A DNA stretch of 42,652 bases from Intrasporangiaceae bacterium (GCA_012838445.1 DUPF01000149.1:1-42652), one strand, 5' to 3'; counted from the stretch's first letter, positions 9,021 through 17,858 are shown. Notes: generated by a model from the letters alone, not told the origin. Translations and numbers: made by a program.

Positions 9021-9836
9021 TCAGGCTCCCTTCTGGCCAAGCCACACGGCGGTGCCGATCATGATTCCGAGCCCGAAGAGCCAGATGAACATGCCTTCGG
9101 AGGCCGGGCCGTAGCCACCGAGGCCGATGCCGCCGGGGCTGCCGACCGCGTGCATCTCCTTGACGTAGGCGATGACATCACGCTTGTCCTCGGGGGTGAG
9201 GTTCTGGTCGTTGAAGACGGGCATGTTCTGCGGACCGGTCAGCATGGCTTCGTAGATGTGCACCGGCTCGACCCCGTCCAGCGGGGGAGCGTGCTTGCCC
9301 CGGGTGAGCGCGCCACCGGCGGCTGCGGAGCTGTGGCACATCGCGCAGTTGCTGCGGTAGATCGTGCCGCCGCGTCCGGCGTTGCCCTGCCCCTCCCAGT
9401 CGAGCCACTCCTCGTCCGGCCGGGCCGGGCCGGGGCCGAGGGATGCCACGTAGGCGGCGATCGCATCGATCTGCTCGGGCGTGAACTTGACCTTGTCGAC
9501 CCGCGGCGCCTGCGGACCGGGCGCGGCCATCGGCATCCGCCCGGTCTCCATCTGGAAGTGGACCGCCGCGGCGCCGGCACCGACGAGGCTGGGACCGAAC
9601 GCGTTCTTCGTGTCGTTGATCGGCAACTCGTTGCCCTCGGCGTTCAGGCCGTGGCAGCTGGCACAGTTGGCCCGGAAGAGCGCCTGGCCCTCCTCGACCT
9701 GGTCGGCGGTCACTGCGGCGGCGGAGGCCGGCTTGGGGGCGAGCGCGGCATACAACCCGCCCGTAACCACGAGGGCGAGCATCAGCAGCAGCGCTATGGC
9801 CGCTGGATGGCGGCGCCTGGCGGCTAGTGCGTTCAC
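9021..9836 (-). CDS. qcrC: bcc complex dihaem cytochrome c subunit
   Basis: 271 residues. An N-terminal signal anchor (about residues 10-32) is followed by two cytochrome c domains with haem motifs CASCH (Cys58, Cys61, His62) and CAMCH (Cys164, Cys167, His168). Met ligand candidates lie in the GRMPM and NMPVF regions. A C-terminal membrane helix holds it beside QcrB. In actinobacteria this fused dihaem subunit replaces soluble cytochrome c and passes electrons straight to CtaC. The GTG start has AAAGGA six bases upstream. It lies between ctaE and qcrA. Confidence 0.95.
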   Translation of the reverse strand: MNALAARRRHPAAIALLLMLALVVTGGLYAALAPKPASAAAVTADQVEEGQALFRANCASCHGLNAEGNELPINDTKNAFGPSLVGAGAAAVHFQMETGRMPMAAPGPQAPRVDKVKFTPEQIDAIAAYVASLGPGPARPDEEWLDWEGQGNAGRGGTIYRSNCAMCHSSAAAGGALTRGKHAPPLDGVEPVHIYEAMLTGPQNMPVFNDQNLTPEDKRDVIAYVKEMHAVGSPGGIGLGGYGPASEGMFIWLFGLGIMIGTAVWLGQKGA

Positions 9837-9916
9837 GTCAGGTCCTTTGGTGTTCTATGTCGATTCGGCCAGGAAGCGAGAGTAGCGAAAACAGCGGTGG
9901 GCGGACGGGATCGGGA

Positions 9917-10594
9917 CTACTTGAGGATGTAGATGGCGGCGAACAGGGCGACCCAGACGACGTCGACGAAGTGCCAGTAGTACGACGTCACCACCGCGCC
10001 GGTGGCCTGGGCGTGGGTGTAGCGACGGGTGGTGAAGGTCCGTCCGATGATGAGGAGGAAGGCGATCAGTCCACCGGTGACGTGGATGCCGTGGAAGCCG
10101 GTCGTCAGGTAGAAGACCGAGCCGTAGGAGTCGCTGGAGATCGTCACCCCGGAGTGCACCAGGTGTGCGTACTCGTAGACCTGGCCGGCGATGAAGGTCG
10201 CCCCGAAGATGTAGGTCAGGACGTACCACTCGCGCATCCCCCACTTCTTGAACTCGAAGAGGGAGCCGGTGCGCGCGACCTGGCCGACCTCGGCCTTCCA
10301 GACGCCCAACTGGCACCACACCGAGGAGATGACCAGGACCATGGTGTTGACGAACGCGAACTTGACGTCGAGCAGGGGGGTGTTGGCCGCCCACTGCTCA
10401 GGGACGTTGGCGCGCAGCGTGAAGAGCATGGCGAACAGGCCCGCGAAGAACATGAGTTCGCTGGCCAGCCACACCATGGTGCCCACGGCCGCCATGTTCG
10501 GTCGCGTCGCCGGCCCGTGTCCCGGGATGCTGGGAACCACCGGATGCCGAGCGTCGTTTCGAGAGTTGTCTGAGAAAGATGCTGCAGTCGCCAC
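9917..10594 (-). CDS. ctaE: Cytochrome c oxidase subunit III
   Basis: 225 residues with five predicted membrane helices, the short actinobacterial form. The sequence around [17 protein letters not shown] and the HGIHVTGGL and [10 protein letters not shown] motifs are characteristic. Subunit III stabilises subunit I and helps oxygen and proton delivery. The start is GTG at 10594. It is the promoter-proximal gene of the leftward qcr operon; the 80-nt gap to qcrC has no strong terminator. It diverges from the receiver-like gene, with 73 nt between the starts. Confidence 0.95.
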   Translation of the reverse strand: MATAASFSDNSRNDARHPVVPSIPGHGPATRPNMAAVGTMVWLASELMFFAGLFAMLFTLRANVPEQWAANTPLLDVKFAFVNTMVLVISSVWCQLGVWKAEVGQVARTGSLFEFKKWGMREWYVLTYIFGATFIAGQVYEYAHLVHSGVTISSDSYGSVFYLTTGFHGIHVTGGLIAFLLIIGRTFTTRRYTHAQATGAVVTSYYWHFVDVVWVALFAAIYILK

Positions 10595-10654
10595 GGGGTC
10601 AATACTGCACTATCTCGCGGCCATTCGGTGTCAGACCCCCCGACAAACCCCGGC

Positions 10655-10660
10655 TAGGAT
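10655..10660 (+). promoter_or_regulatory. Putative -10 element (TAGGAT) for the receiver-like gene
   Basis: TAGGAT ends 7 nt before the ATG at 10668, which would place the transcript start at or near the A of ATG (leaderless). No clear -35 is seen. Confidence 0.5.
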
Positions 10661-10667
10661 CGTCACC

Positions 10668-11129
10668 ATGAGTTCCGCGCACGCTTCGACAGCCCCCGAG
10701 AACGCCCCGCAGACCACCTCGACCGGGACGGCGACCGGAGCCGCCCACCAGGTCACCGTCCTGCTCTACAGCGACGACATCACCACCCGGGATGCCGTGC
10801 GCGCCGCGGTCGGTCGGCGCCCGGCCCGCGATGTGGAGGTCGTCGCCTGGACGGAGTGCGCCACCGGACCGGCCGTCGTCTCAGAGGTTGAGAAGGGCGG
10901 CTTCGATCTGCTCATCCTCGACGGCGAGGCCACCCCGGTCGGGGGGATGGGGCTGACCCGCCAGTTGAAGAACGAGATCTTCGAGTGCCCGCCGGTCCTC
11001 CTGCTCACCGGACGTCCGCAGGACGGCTGGTTGGCCGCCTGGTCCCAGGCCGAGGCGGTCGTGCCGCACCCGCTCGACCCGATCGCGGTCGCGGGCGCCG
11101 TCGCCGAACTGGCCCGCACGACGCGCTGA
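10668..11129 (+). CDS. Atypical response-regulator receiver protein
   Basis: 153 residues: a disordered Ala/Thr-rich N-terminus (about 1-27) and one receiver-like domain. Asp36/Asp37 (YSDD), the presumed phospho-acceptor Asp85 (LILDGEA) and Thr114 (LLTGR) align with receiver landmarks. The lysine normally before Pro is His134 (VVPHPLD), so phosphorylation signalling may be altered or lost. There is no output domain and no histidine kinase beside it. trpD starts 2 nt after its stop. Fold is likely; function unknown. Confidence 0.75.
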   Translation: MSSAHASTAPENAPQTTSTGTATGAAHQVTVLLYSDDITTRDAVRAAVGRRPARDVEVVAWTECATGPAVVSEVEKGGFDLLILDGEATPVGGMGLTRQLKNEIFECPPVLLLTGRPQDGWLAAWSQAEAVVPHPLDPIAVAGAVAELARTTR

Positions 11130-11131
11130 CG

Positions 11132-12178
11132 GTGGAGGCGACCCAGCCGACCTGGCCGGATCTGCTCACGACGCTCATCGCGGGGGGCGACCTCACGAGC
11201 GCGGAAACCCGCTGGGCCATGGGCCAGGTCATGCGCGGCGAGGCCAGTGACGTCCAGCTTGCCGGGTTCCTCGTCGCGCTCAAGGCCAAGGGGCTGACCA
11301 CCGGTGAGCTCGGCGCGCTCGCCGACGAGATGCTCGCCCACGCCAACCGCATCGAGGTCCCGGGCGCGACCGTCGATATCGTCGGCACCGGCGGGGACCG
11401 GCACCACTCGGTGAACATCTCGACGATGGCGGCGCTGGTCGCCGCCGGAGCGGGTCTGACCGTCGTCAAGCACGGCAACCGGGCCGCATCGTCCTCGAGC
11501 GGGTCGGCCGATGTGCTCGAGGCGCTCGGTGTCTCTCTCACGCTCACGCCCGAGGAGGTCGCCGAGGTCGCCTCGGAAGCGGGGATCACCTTCTGCTTCG
11601 CCCAGTCGTTCCACCCGAGCATGCGGCACGCCGCGGTCGCGCGTCGCGAACTGGGCATCGGCACGGCATTCAACGTCCTCGGTCCGCTGACCAACCCGGC
11701 CCAGCCGACCTACGCGGCGCTCGGCGTCGCGGACGCCGCCGTCGCCCCACTCATCGCCGGGGTGTTCGCCGACCGTGGCCACACCGTCGTCGTCGTGCGC
11801 GGCGACGACGGACTCGACGAGATCACCCTCTCGACGACCTCTTCGGTGTGGATCACCCACGCCGGATCGGTCACGACCGCCGCGATCGACCCGCTCGACT
11901 ACGGATTCGAGCGCAGCCCGCTGAGCGCGCTGCGCGGCGGCGACGCCGCATACAACGCCCAGGTGGTCCGTGACGTCCTCGCGGGGGTGCGCGGCGCACC
12001 CCGGGATGCGGTCCTGCTCAACGCGGGCATCGCGCTGGCCCTGCCGCTCATCGACACGGGGACAGCCTTCACGGCGGCCCTGGAGGCGGGGATCCGGGCC
12101 GCCCGGGAGTCGATCGACAACGGCGCGGCGGCAGCGGCCCTGGACCGCTGGGTGACGGCTACTCGACGCCGAGGCTGA
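11132..12178 (+). CDS. trpD: Anthranilate phosphoribosyltransferase
   Basis: 348 residues. The enzyme transfers phosphoribose from PRPP to anthranilate, the second committed step of tryptophan synthesis. The glycine-rich PRPP loop (VGTGGD, residues 84-89), NISTMAALVAAGAG, KHGNRAASSSSGSADVLEALG and FNVLGPLTNPA are all intact. I chose GTG at 11132, 2 nt after the receiver stop; an earlier in-frame extension would run through that gene. No other trp gene is nearby, so trpD is separated from its pathway here. The 3' end overlaps the convergent Lrp-type gene by 20 nt. Confidence 0.95.
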   Translation: MEATQPTWPDLLTTLIAGGDLTSAETRWAMGQVMRGEASDVQLAGFLVALKAKGLTTGELGALADEMLAHANRIEVPGATVDIVGTGGDRHHSVNISTMAALVAAGAGLTVVKHGNRAASSSSGSADVLEALGVSLTLTPEEVAEVASEAGITFCFAQSFHPSMRHAAVARRELGIGTAFNVLGPLTNPAQPTYAALGVADAAVAPLIAGVFADRGHTVVVVRGDDGLDEITLSTTSSVWITHAGSVTTAAIDPLDYGFERSPLSALRGGDAAYNAQVVRDVLAGVRGAPRDAVLLNAGIALALPLIDTGTAFTAALEAGIRAARESIDNGAAAAALDRWVTATRRRG

Positions 12179-12437
12179 ACGCCGCGCCGAGGTCCTCCTT
12201 GGAGTAGGTCCGGAACGCGATGTGCGTGTCGGTCGCGGTCACGCCGGGGACCTTGCCGATGCGGTCGGCGATGACGTCGGCGAGGTGTTCGTGCTCACGC
12301 ACCTTGACCATCGCGATGAGGTCGACCGAACCGGCCACGGAGTAGACCTCCTGGACCCCGTCGATCTCGACCAGGGCGCTGGCCACCTCGGGGATCTGGT
12401 CGACGTCGGCGTTGATGAGGACGATGGCGCTGATCAC
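12159..12437 (-). CDS. Stand-alone Lrp/AsnC ligand-binding (RAM) domain protein
   Basis: 92 residues that match only the C-terminal effector-binding domain of Lrp/AsnC regulators: an alpha/beta ferredoxin-like fold with VQEVYSVAGSVDLIAMVKV and GVTATDTHIAF. No helix-turn-helix is present, so it cannot bind DNA in the usual way; such proteins oligomerise and bind amino acids. The GTG start has TAGGCT 7 nt upstream. It converges on trpD with a 20-nt overlap. Confidence 0.88.
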   Translation of the reverse strand: MISAIVLINADVDQIPEVASALVEIDGVQEVYSVAGSVDLIAMVKVREHEHLADVIADRIGKVPGVTATDTHIAFRTYSKEDLGAAFSLGVE

Positions 12438-12444
12438 GCCGTCC

Positions 12445-12450
12445 AGCCTA
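12445..12450 (-). promoter_or_regulatory. Putative -10 element (TAGGCT) for the Lrp-type gene
   Basis: On the minus strand TAGGCT ends 7 nt before the GTG start codon, which fits a leaderless transcript. Confidence 0.5.
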
Positions 12451-12549
12451 GCGAGTGCCGCAGGGTCCGCGGTCGGTTCACTGCATCGGCCGGCATCCCG
12501 GGAGATCGACCGGGGCGGTGGGCAGGGTCCAACCGGTCGAAAGGTTCTG

Positions 12550-14268
12550 TCAGCCGGCGCTCAACTCACCGTAGGAGGCGGCGCCGCGGACCGGGCAGGA
12601 CCAGTCGCCGTCCACCTCGACGAGCCGCACACCGGGGGTCTCCAACCAGCGGGCGATGATCTCGGTCTCCTCGATGATCGCGGCCGGCAGCGGCGTCGCG
12701 GGGGCGTCGACATGTTCGGCACTGGTGACCAGGGCGTCGATGTAGGGCATCGGGTCGGCGCCGCGGGGCGCGAGCACCGACCCGGCGAGTCGGCCGTGCC
12801 GGATGCACATGAGCTCCCAGCCGCCGAGCGGGTGCCGGACGGCGGCGATGAGTTGGGCGGTGGCGGCCAGCGGGGCGAGCCGTTGCAGGCGGGTCATGCC
12901 GTGCAGCAGCGAGGAGAGCCGGTCGCGGGTCTCGCCGGCCTCCTCGAACCGCTCCTGGCGCGCCAACTCACGCATCGCGGACTTGAGGCGCTGGACCACG
13001 AGCGCGGGGTCGGCACTCATGGCCAGCCGGGCGTCGGCAGCGACGAGGGAGTAGTCGGCGCGACTCTGGGCGCCGGTGCAGGGCGCACCGCAGGAGCCGA
13101 GGTCGGCCAGGACGCAGGCGCTCGGGCGCTGCGGAGCGGCGGGCAGGGACTGGGTGCACTGGCGCAGCGGGAAGACCGTGTGCAGGGCCGCCATCGCCTC
13201 GATGGCCCGCTGCCGGCTGCGGAACGGGCCGACATAGGTCGCGTCGTCCTCGCGCACGGTGGTGACGATGGACAGGCGGGGGAAGTGCTCGACGGTCAGC
13301 TTCAGCCAGGTGGCTCTCGTGGGGCGGGTCGAGCGGCGGTTGAAGCGCGGCTGCTCGGAGGCGATGATCCGGACCTCCCGCACCCGGGCCTCGAGGTCGG
13401 TGGCGCACACGATGGGCGTGACCGACTCGGCGAGGCGGACCATCTGCTGCATCCGGGCCCGGCGTTCACCGCGGGTGAAGTAGGACGACACCCGCCGACG
13501 GATGTCGCCGGAGGTGCCGACGTAGAGCGCCGACCCCGCGGCGTCCCGGAAGACGTAGACCCCCGGTGCGTTCGGCAGCCCCGTCGCCAGGGTCCGTTTG
13601 GCGCGCACCTCGCTCGGGACCGCACCGGAGAACCCGCGCAGCTCCTCGAAGGTGTCGACACCCCGGTTGCCGACCAGGGCGATGAGTCCGTGCAGGACGT
13701 CGACGGTGGCGCGGGCGTCGTGCAGGGCCCGGTGGTCCGGGGTCGTCTCGGCGCCGAAGTGTCGCGCGAGAGTGGCGAGTTTGTGGTTGCGGACCTCGTC
13801 GCGGCTGAGCAGTTGTCGGGCCAGGTGCACCGTGTCGAGCACCGGCAGGGGCGGGAACTCGACATCGATGAGCCGGGCCGCGGCCTTGAGGAACGAGATG
13901 TCGTAGCTCGCGTTGTGTGCGACCCAGGCGACCGTGGGCCCCTGGCTGCGGACGAAGTCGAAGAAGCTCGGCAACGCCGCCTGCAGCCGGGGCGCCCGGG
14001 CCACCATCGTCGTCGTGATCCCCGTCAACGCGGTGATGAACGCGGGAATGGGCGCACCGGGATTGACCAGGGTCTGGAACTCACCGACGACCTCACCGGC
14101 ACGCACCGCGACCGCACCGATCTCGGTGATCCCGGCATCGGCGGGAGCACCTCCGGTGGTCTCCAGGTCGACGACGACGAAGGTCACGTCGGTCAGCGGG
14201 GTCCCGAGCCGGTCGCCATCGAGGAACTCGAAGGCGCCCTGGAACGCGCTCTGGACCGCCACTGACAT
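12550..14268 (-). CDS. DEDDh exonuclease fused to a GIY-YIG (UvrC/Cho-type) endonuclease
   Basis: About 572 residues. Residues about 28-195 form a DnaQ-type 3'-5' exonuclease: DLETTGG (Asp34, Glu36), HNASYD and HRALHD. The middle carries a GIY-YIG nuclease (PGVYVFRD...YVGTS...R), followed by the UvrC-like cysteine segment (SCGAPCTG) and a UVR-type helix pair (RFEEAGETRDRL). The C-terminal RNase-H-like nuclease of UvrC is absent. Mycobacterial Rv2191 has the same layout. It probably cuts or trims DNA in repair. ATG 14268 is preferred; an upstream GTG at 14292 is possible. Confidence 0.9.
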   Translation of the reverse strand: MSVAVQSAFQGAFEFLDGDRLGTPLTDVTFVVVDLETTGGAPADAGITEIGAVAVRAGEVVGEFQTLVNPGAPIPAFITALTGITTTMVARAPRLQAALPSFFDFVRSQGPTVAWVAHNASYDISFLKAAARLIDVEFPPLPVLDTVHLARQLLSRDEVRNHKLATLARHFGAETTPDHRALHDARATVDVLHGLIALVGNRGVDTFEELRGFSGAVPSEVRAKRTLATGLPNAPGVYVFRDAAGSALYVGTSGDIRRRVSSYFTRGERRARMQQMVRLAESVTPIVCATDLEARVREVRIIASEQPRFNRRSTRPTRATWLKLTVEHFPRLSIVTTVREDDATYVGPFRSRQRAIEAMAALHTVFPLRQCTQSLPAAPQRPSACVLADLGSCGAPCTGAQSRADYSLVAADARLAMSADPALVVQRLKSAMRELARQERFEEAGETRDRLSSLLHGMTRLQRLAPLAATAQLIAAVRHPLGGWELMCIRHGRLAGSVLAPRGADPMPYIDALVTSAEHVDAPATPLPAAIIEETEIIARWLETPGVRLVEVDGDWSCPVRGAASYGELSAG

Positions 14269-14445
14269 GCTGACCACCGTAGGGACGCCCACCGACAGAC
14301 CTGGGACGCCACGCGGAATCGGTCGAGATCCGCAGGCAACCTTCCGCCCGATCGTCGCGTAGTGAGGACGCCGGTCGGACCGATGTCATGACGTGGACCG
14401 ATCCGGCCGGAGTGGTCCACGAGGAGCAGATCCGCTAAACCCAAG

Positions 14446-14451
14446 TAGCAT
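14446..14451 (+). promoter_or_regulatory. Putative -10 element (TAGCAT) for the polytopic membrane protein
   Basis: TAGCAT ends 7 nt before the GTG at 14459; no ribosome-binding site lies between them, which fits a leaderless start. Confidence 0.5.
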
Positions 14452-14458
14452 CTCGCCC

Positions 14459-15865
14459 GTGGCACCGACCCGAGAGCGGACGACCCGGCCCTGGCACGAC
14501 GCCGGTGCCGTCATCGTCGACGCGCTGCGGCTGCTGTGGCGGCACTGGCCGGTGCTGGTGTTCATCTACCTCCTCGGCGCCGCCGGCCACAACGGGTTCC
14601 TCTGGCTGAGCGTCGTGGTGAGCGAGCGGAATCCGACGGTCGCGGGGTTCCTCCTCCCGCTCGTCCCGATCAGCACCCTCGTCGCGCTCATCCTCATGCT
14701 CCGGGCGCTGACCCCCTCGCTGCCGCACGTCCATCTCGACGCCGACCCGGTACTCGCACCCGAACCCGCACCCGGGACCGGACCCGAGCAGGAGGTGCGC
14801 GAGCAGGGTCGGGTGCGCACCGCATACCGTCGGGTGCGCGAGGTGACCTCCGCCCGACTGGCCCTGCTCGCGGGCACCCTCATCCCGTTCCTCACCCTCT
14901 ACGTCTCCGAGGGGTATCTGAAGCAGGACCGGCTCGCCTTCACCAGTGCCGCCTACTTCGACGAGTTCACCAAACGGGGGTTGACCCTCGGCGGCGGCAC
15001 GGCGATGAACACCGACCGGCTCTTCATCGCCGGCGGGTGGGCCCTCGCGGCGCTGATCTTCGTGGCCCTGACGGTGCGGTGGCTGCTGGACCGCTTCGAC
15101 CTGCCGCGCAAGGCGCTCGGGTGGGGTCTGTTCGCCGGCTACCTGGAGGTGCTGTGGCTGTTCCTCCTCGCCAACCACTTCACCGGCCTGAAGGACTGGG
15201 GCTGGAGATGGATCATGAGCCGCCGGTTCAGCGAATGGGCGGCCGACGGGTGGCAGGGTTTCCTCGGCTGGCTCGGGCCGTTCGGGGACCCGGTCGGGTG
15301 GGCGACCGGCTGGATCCTGGGGGCGCTCGGACGTGGTGACCAGCTCATCCTGCTCCCGATCGCCTGGCTGACCGTCGGAGCCGTCGTCTACGGTCGCAGC
15401 ATCGCCGCGCCGAAGCCGACCCCGCGCGAGCCGGGGCGGATCGCCCGGGTGGGTGAGCGGGTGCCCGCGCCGGCCCGCAAGGCCTGGGACGAGATGACCG
15501 GCAGCGTCCGCGGCCGGTTCACCCGGCTGGCGTCGGGGCTGCGGCTGCTCATCTCCGCCGGGCTGGTGCCGATGCTGCTGTTCTGTCTGGTGTTCCTCCT
15601 GGCCCGCCAGTCCGAGAACCTCGCCAAATGGGTGGCCCGGATGATCATCGGCCCGCAGGAGGTGACGACCAGGCTGGCGTTCGCGCCGCATGTCGCGGTC
15701 TTCACCGGTGCGGTCTACACGACGGTTCTCGTCGTGCTCCTCGGCGCGGCGATCAACCGGATCCTGGGCCGGACGGCAGCGGCCCCGGATCCAGCGGGAA
15801 CACCGCCGCCTGCGGATACGCGAACCACACCCGAACCGACTGCGGGATCCGCCCCGACGGCATGA
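14459..15865 (+). CDS. Polytopic membrane protein of unknown function
   Basis: 468 residues that I cannot assign to a named family. About eight hydrophobic segments are visible: a pair near residues 25-85, one near 130, then TDRLFIAGGWALAALIFVAL, a helix around LFAGYLEVLWLFLLA, a segment near ILLPIAWLTVGAVVYG, and two near the C-terminus (VPMLLFCLVFLLA and VYTTVLVVLLGA). Loops are rich in Pro, Arg and Glu, and a Pro/Thr-rich tail ends the protein. It converges on three exported proteins and overlaps the last by 113 nt. A link with those genes is inference. Confidence 0.75.
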   Translation: MAPTRERTTRPWHDAGAVIVDALRLLWRHWPVLVFIYLLGAAGHNGFLWLSVVVSERNPTVAGFLLPLVPISTLVALILMLRALTPSLPHVHLDADPVLAPEPAPGTGPEQEVREQGRVRTAYRRVREVTSARLALLAGTLIPFLTLYVSEGYLKQDRLAFTSAAYFDEFTKRGLTLGGGTAMNTDRLFIAGGWALAALIFVALTVRWLLDRFDLPRKALGWGLFAGYLEVLWLFLLANHFTGLKDWGWRWIMSRRFSEWAADGWQGFLGWLGPFGDPVGWATGWILGALGRGDQLILLPIAWLTVGAVVYGRSIAAPKPTPREPGRIARVGERVPAPARKAWDEMTGSVRGRFTRLASGLRLLISAGLVPMLLFCLVFLLARQSENLAKWVARMIIGPQEVTTRLAFAPHVAVFTGAVYTTVLVVLLGAAINRILGRTAAAPDPAGTPPPADTRTTPEPTAGSAPTA

Positions 15866-16427
15866 CGAAACTGACGTAGCGGTCCCACTCCTGGGGGCGC
15901 GGCGGGCGGGGGGCGCCCTCGAAATCGGTCGGCATGGTCCCGTCGAGGTTCGGTCCGGGGGTGGCCGGCGGCAGGCACGGATTCTGGTCGATGTTCCCGT
16001 CGGGGACAGCGCGCAGTCCCGGGCCGTACTCGGCACCGTCCTCGTCGGTGACGATGACCTTGCACATGGACACCGGGTCGTCCGGGTCGGCCCGGAAGGT
16101 CAGCTTGACCCGCCACAGGGTCAGGCCGTCCGGCAGACTCACCGGCGTCGGTTCGGCCCCCGGCCCGGTGGAGTATGCGGTGCTCGCGTCGATCCAGCCC
16201 GCCCGGACCGCGAGGGGGACCGGCCGGGTGCGGGTCTCCTTGGGGTCCGGGCTGATCGGGGCCTGTCCGTTGATCCGGGCCCAGCCGTCGGCGTCGACAG
16301 CCACCGGTTCGCGCGGTCCGGTGGCGTCCCAGAGCAGCTCGAGGCGCTGACCGCTGAGCAGGAGCGCCAGAGCGAGGGCGACGGGGATGCCGAGGAGGCT
16401 GGCCCGGTGCCGCTGCCAGAGGCTCAC
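15753..16427 (-). CDS. Single-pass exported protein of unknown function (third gene of operon)
   Basis: 224 residues. A short basic N-terminus and one hydrophobic helix (about residues 10-30) act as signal anchor; the rest is an extracytoplasmic beta-rich domain with two cysteines (CKVIVTDEDG and NPCLPP) that could form a disulfide. The GTG start overlaps the upstream stop by 4 nt. The 3' end lies antisense to the last 113 nt of the polytopic membrane protein gene. Codon use is like that of its neighbours. No catalytic motif seen. Confidence 0.72.
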   Translation of the reverse strand: MSLWQRHRASLLGIPVALALALLLSGQRLELLWDATGPREPVAVDADGWARINGQAPISPDPKETRTRPVPLAVRAGWIDASTAYSTGPGAEPTPVSLPDGLTLWRVKLTFRADPDDPVSMCKVIVTDEDGAEYGPGLRAVPDGNIDQNPCLPPATPGPNLDGTMPTDFEGAPRPPRPQEWDRYVSFVMPSGRIPQSVRVWFAYPQAAVFPLDPGPLPSGPGSG

Positions 16428-17104
16428 GGCGTCCTCTCCTGACTGCTGCCCAGGGTGCCGTCCTGGGCGCCATCCTGGGTGCTGTCCTGGGCCTGACCGC
16501 CCGCTCGCGCGCTCGGCAGCACGAGCGGCTCGGTCCGCGAGGACCAGGCGGCGACGTCGGCCGGCTCGATGCCGAGGTCGATGACGGCCAGGTCATCGGC
16601 GCGCTGGTCCATCATGTTCGTCCCCAGCACGACCCGGGAGCCGGGGAGAGTGTCCGGGTCGACCTCGAAGCTGATGACGCAGCCGGTGCGCAGGCCGGGG
16701 TTCGTCGCGGCGCAGGACCTCGTGCCCCGGCCGCGGGTGAAGACCCGGCCGGCGCCGTCGCGCAGTTCGGCCCAGGCCACCGAGGTCTGGTCCCGGGTCG
16801 GGACCGCGTCGACCTCGACGATGAGCCACAGGCCAGGGGTGATGCCGGACGGGCCGCCCTCGAAGGTGGCGACCAGGGGCGCACCGTCGACGCGGACGAC
16901 CTCGACCTCGGCCCACCGGGTCGGCACGGTCTGTCCGATGACCCCGTGACGCTCGAAGGCCTTGAGCGGTTCGGTGCTCGTCGGGAGGGTCTCGTCGACG
17001 AACCGGCCGACGGCGAGTGCGGCGATGATCAGCGCACCGACGCCGAGCCGGGAGGGACGCAGGATGCCCTCGGCCCCTCCTGGGAGTCGTCCGGGGAGTC
17101 TCAT
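16424..17104 (-). CDS. Single-pass exported protein with DUF4352-like domain (second gene of operon)
   Basis: 226 residues from ATG 17104, which overlaps the upstream stop as ATGA. A helix at about residues 15-35 is followed by an extracytoplasmic domain whose pattern (GQTVPTRWAEVEVVRV, GLWLIVEVDAV, AWAELRDGAGRVF) resembles the immunoglobulin-like DUF4352 fold. Two cysteines (RSCAA, TGCVI) could pair. The tail is a Gln/Asp/Gly low-complexity stretch with repeated QDG. It probably partners its two operon neighbours. Function unknown. Confidence 0.72.
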   Translation of the reverse strand: MRLPGRLPGGAEGILRPSRLGVGALIIAALAVGRFVDETLPTSTEPLKAFERHGVIGQTVPTRWAEVEVVRVDGAPLVATFEGGPSGITPGLWLIVEVDAVPTRDQTSVAWAELRDGAGRVFTRGRGTRSCAATNPGLRTGCVISFEVDPDTLPGSRVVLGTNMMDQRADDLAVIDLGIEPADVAAWSSRTEPLVLPSARAGGQAQDSTQDGAQDGTLGSSQERTP

Positions 17105-17745
17105 GGCGTCACCGCCTCGAGCCGGGGCTGGACCGGGATGGTGGCTCGGGCCGCGAGGGCGGGGTCGAACCACCGCATCGTGGCATCGATCGAACTCTCC
17201 CGGTAGGTCTTCCCGTAGACCTCGACGGTCACCTCGGTCGGTGCCGGGCTGCCGGGCCGCTGCTCCCACACCAGGAGGGTGCGGTAGGTCAGGCCCGGGG
17301 GCAGGTCCCCGAGTTCGCTGCGGTCGGCGGCGACGATGACCTTCGGGGGAATCTCGTGGGCGGGACGGTCCCGGTCATAGCGCCGGAACAGCCCCTCGAC
17401 GCCGCGCACCCGGATGGCGTCGGCGACATCGCTGTGCGGGATGGACTGGGTCTGCTCGGTGACCAGGTCGGCCGCGACGACGAGGTAGCGTCCCTCGGTC
17501 TCGCTGAGGAGGTGGTTGCCCATGTCGGTGGCGGTCGTGGCCCCGAGGACGGTCACGGTGACCGGCGTGGCGGTGATCGGCTCGCCCACGGTCAGCGCGG
17601 GGGTCTCGTCGGCCGCCTCCTGCCACCCGCCGAAGAGCCCGGAGACGAGCAGGGCGGCGAGGAAGACGCCCAGGCCGAGGTCCCGGATGGACCGTCCGGC
17701 CAGGTATGCACGGGCCGCGTCGAGCGGGCTTCGGGACCTCCCCAC
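17101..17745 (-). CDS. Single-pass exported protein with DUF4352-like domain (first gene of operon)
   Basis: 214 residues. One N-terminal membrane helix (about 22-42, LGLGVFLAALLVSGLFGGW) precedes an extracytoplasmic domain starting at VGEPITATPVTVTVL and continuing GRYLVVAADLV, a pattern like DUF4352. A conserved-looking segment (RTLLVWEQ, VTVEVYGKTYRESSID) follows. It is first in a leftward three-gene operon, and both downstream junctions overlap by 4 nt, so the three products are probably made in step. No enzymatic motif is visible. Confidence 0.72.
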   Translation of the reverse strand: MGRSRSPLDAARAYLAGRSIRDLGLGVFLAALLVSGLFGGWQEAADETPALTVGEPITATPVTVTVLGATTATDMGNHLLSETEGRYLVVAADLVTEQTQSIPHSDVADAIRVRGVEGLFRRYDRDRPAHEIPPKVIVAADRSELGDLPPGLTYRTLLVWEQRPGSPAPTEVTVEVYGKTYRESSIDATMRWFDPALAARATIPVQPRLEAVTP

Positions 17746-17858
17746 GGGTCGAGATCGTAGCCGTGCACAGGGATGCTCCGGATCGGTGGTCCGGAAGCTG
17801 TGTCAGACCTCGCTCCTAGCGTGGGGGACAACCGAATCAGAGAAGGAGGTCCACCCTC

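Noticed and set aside
9020-9040. Upstream start for qcrA at 9040
   Set aside because: It would overlap qcrC by 20 nt, whereas GTG 9019 has AGGGAG at ideal spacing and follows the qcrC stop by 1 nt.
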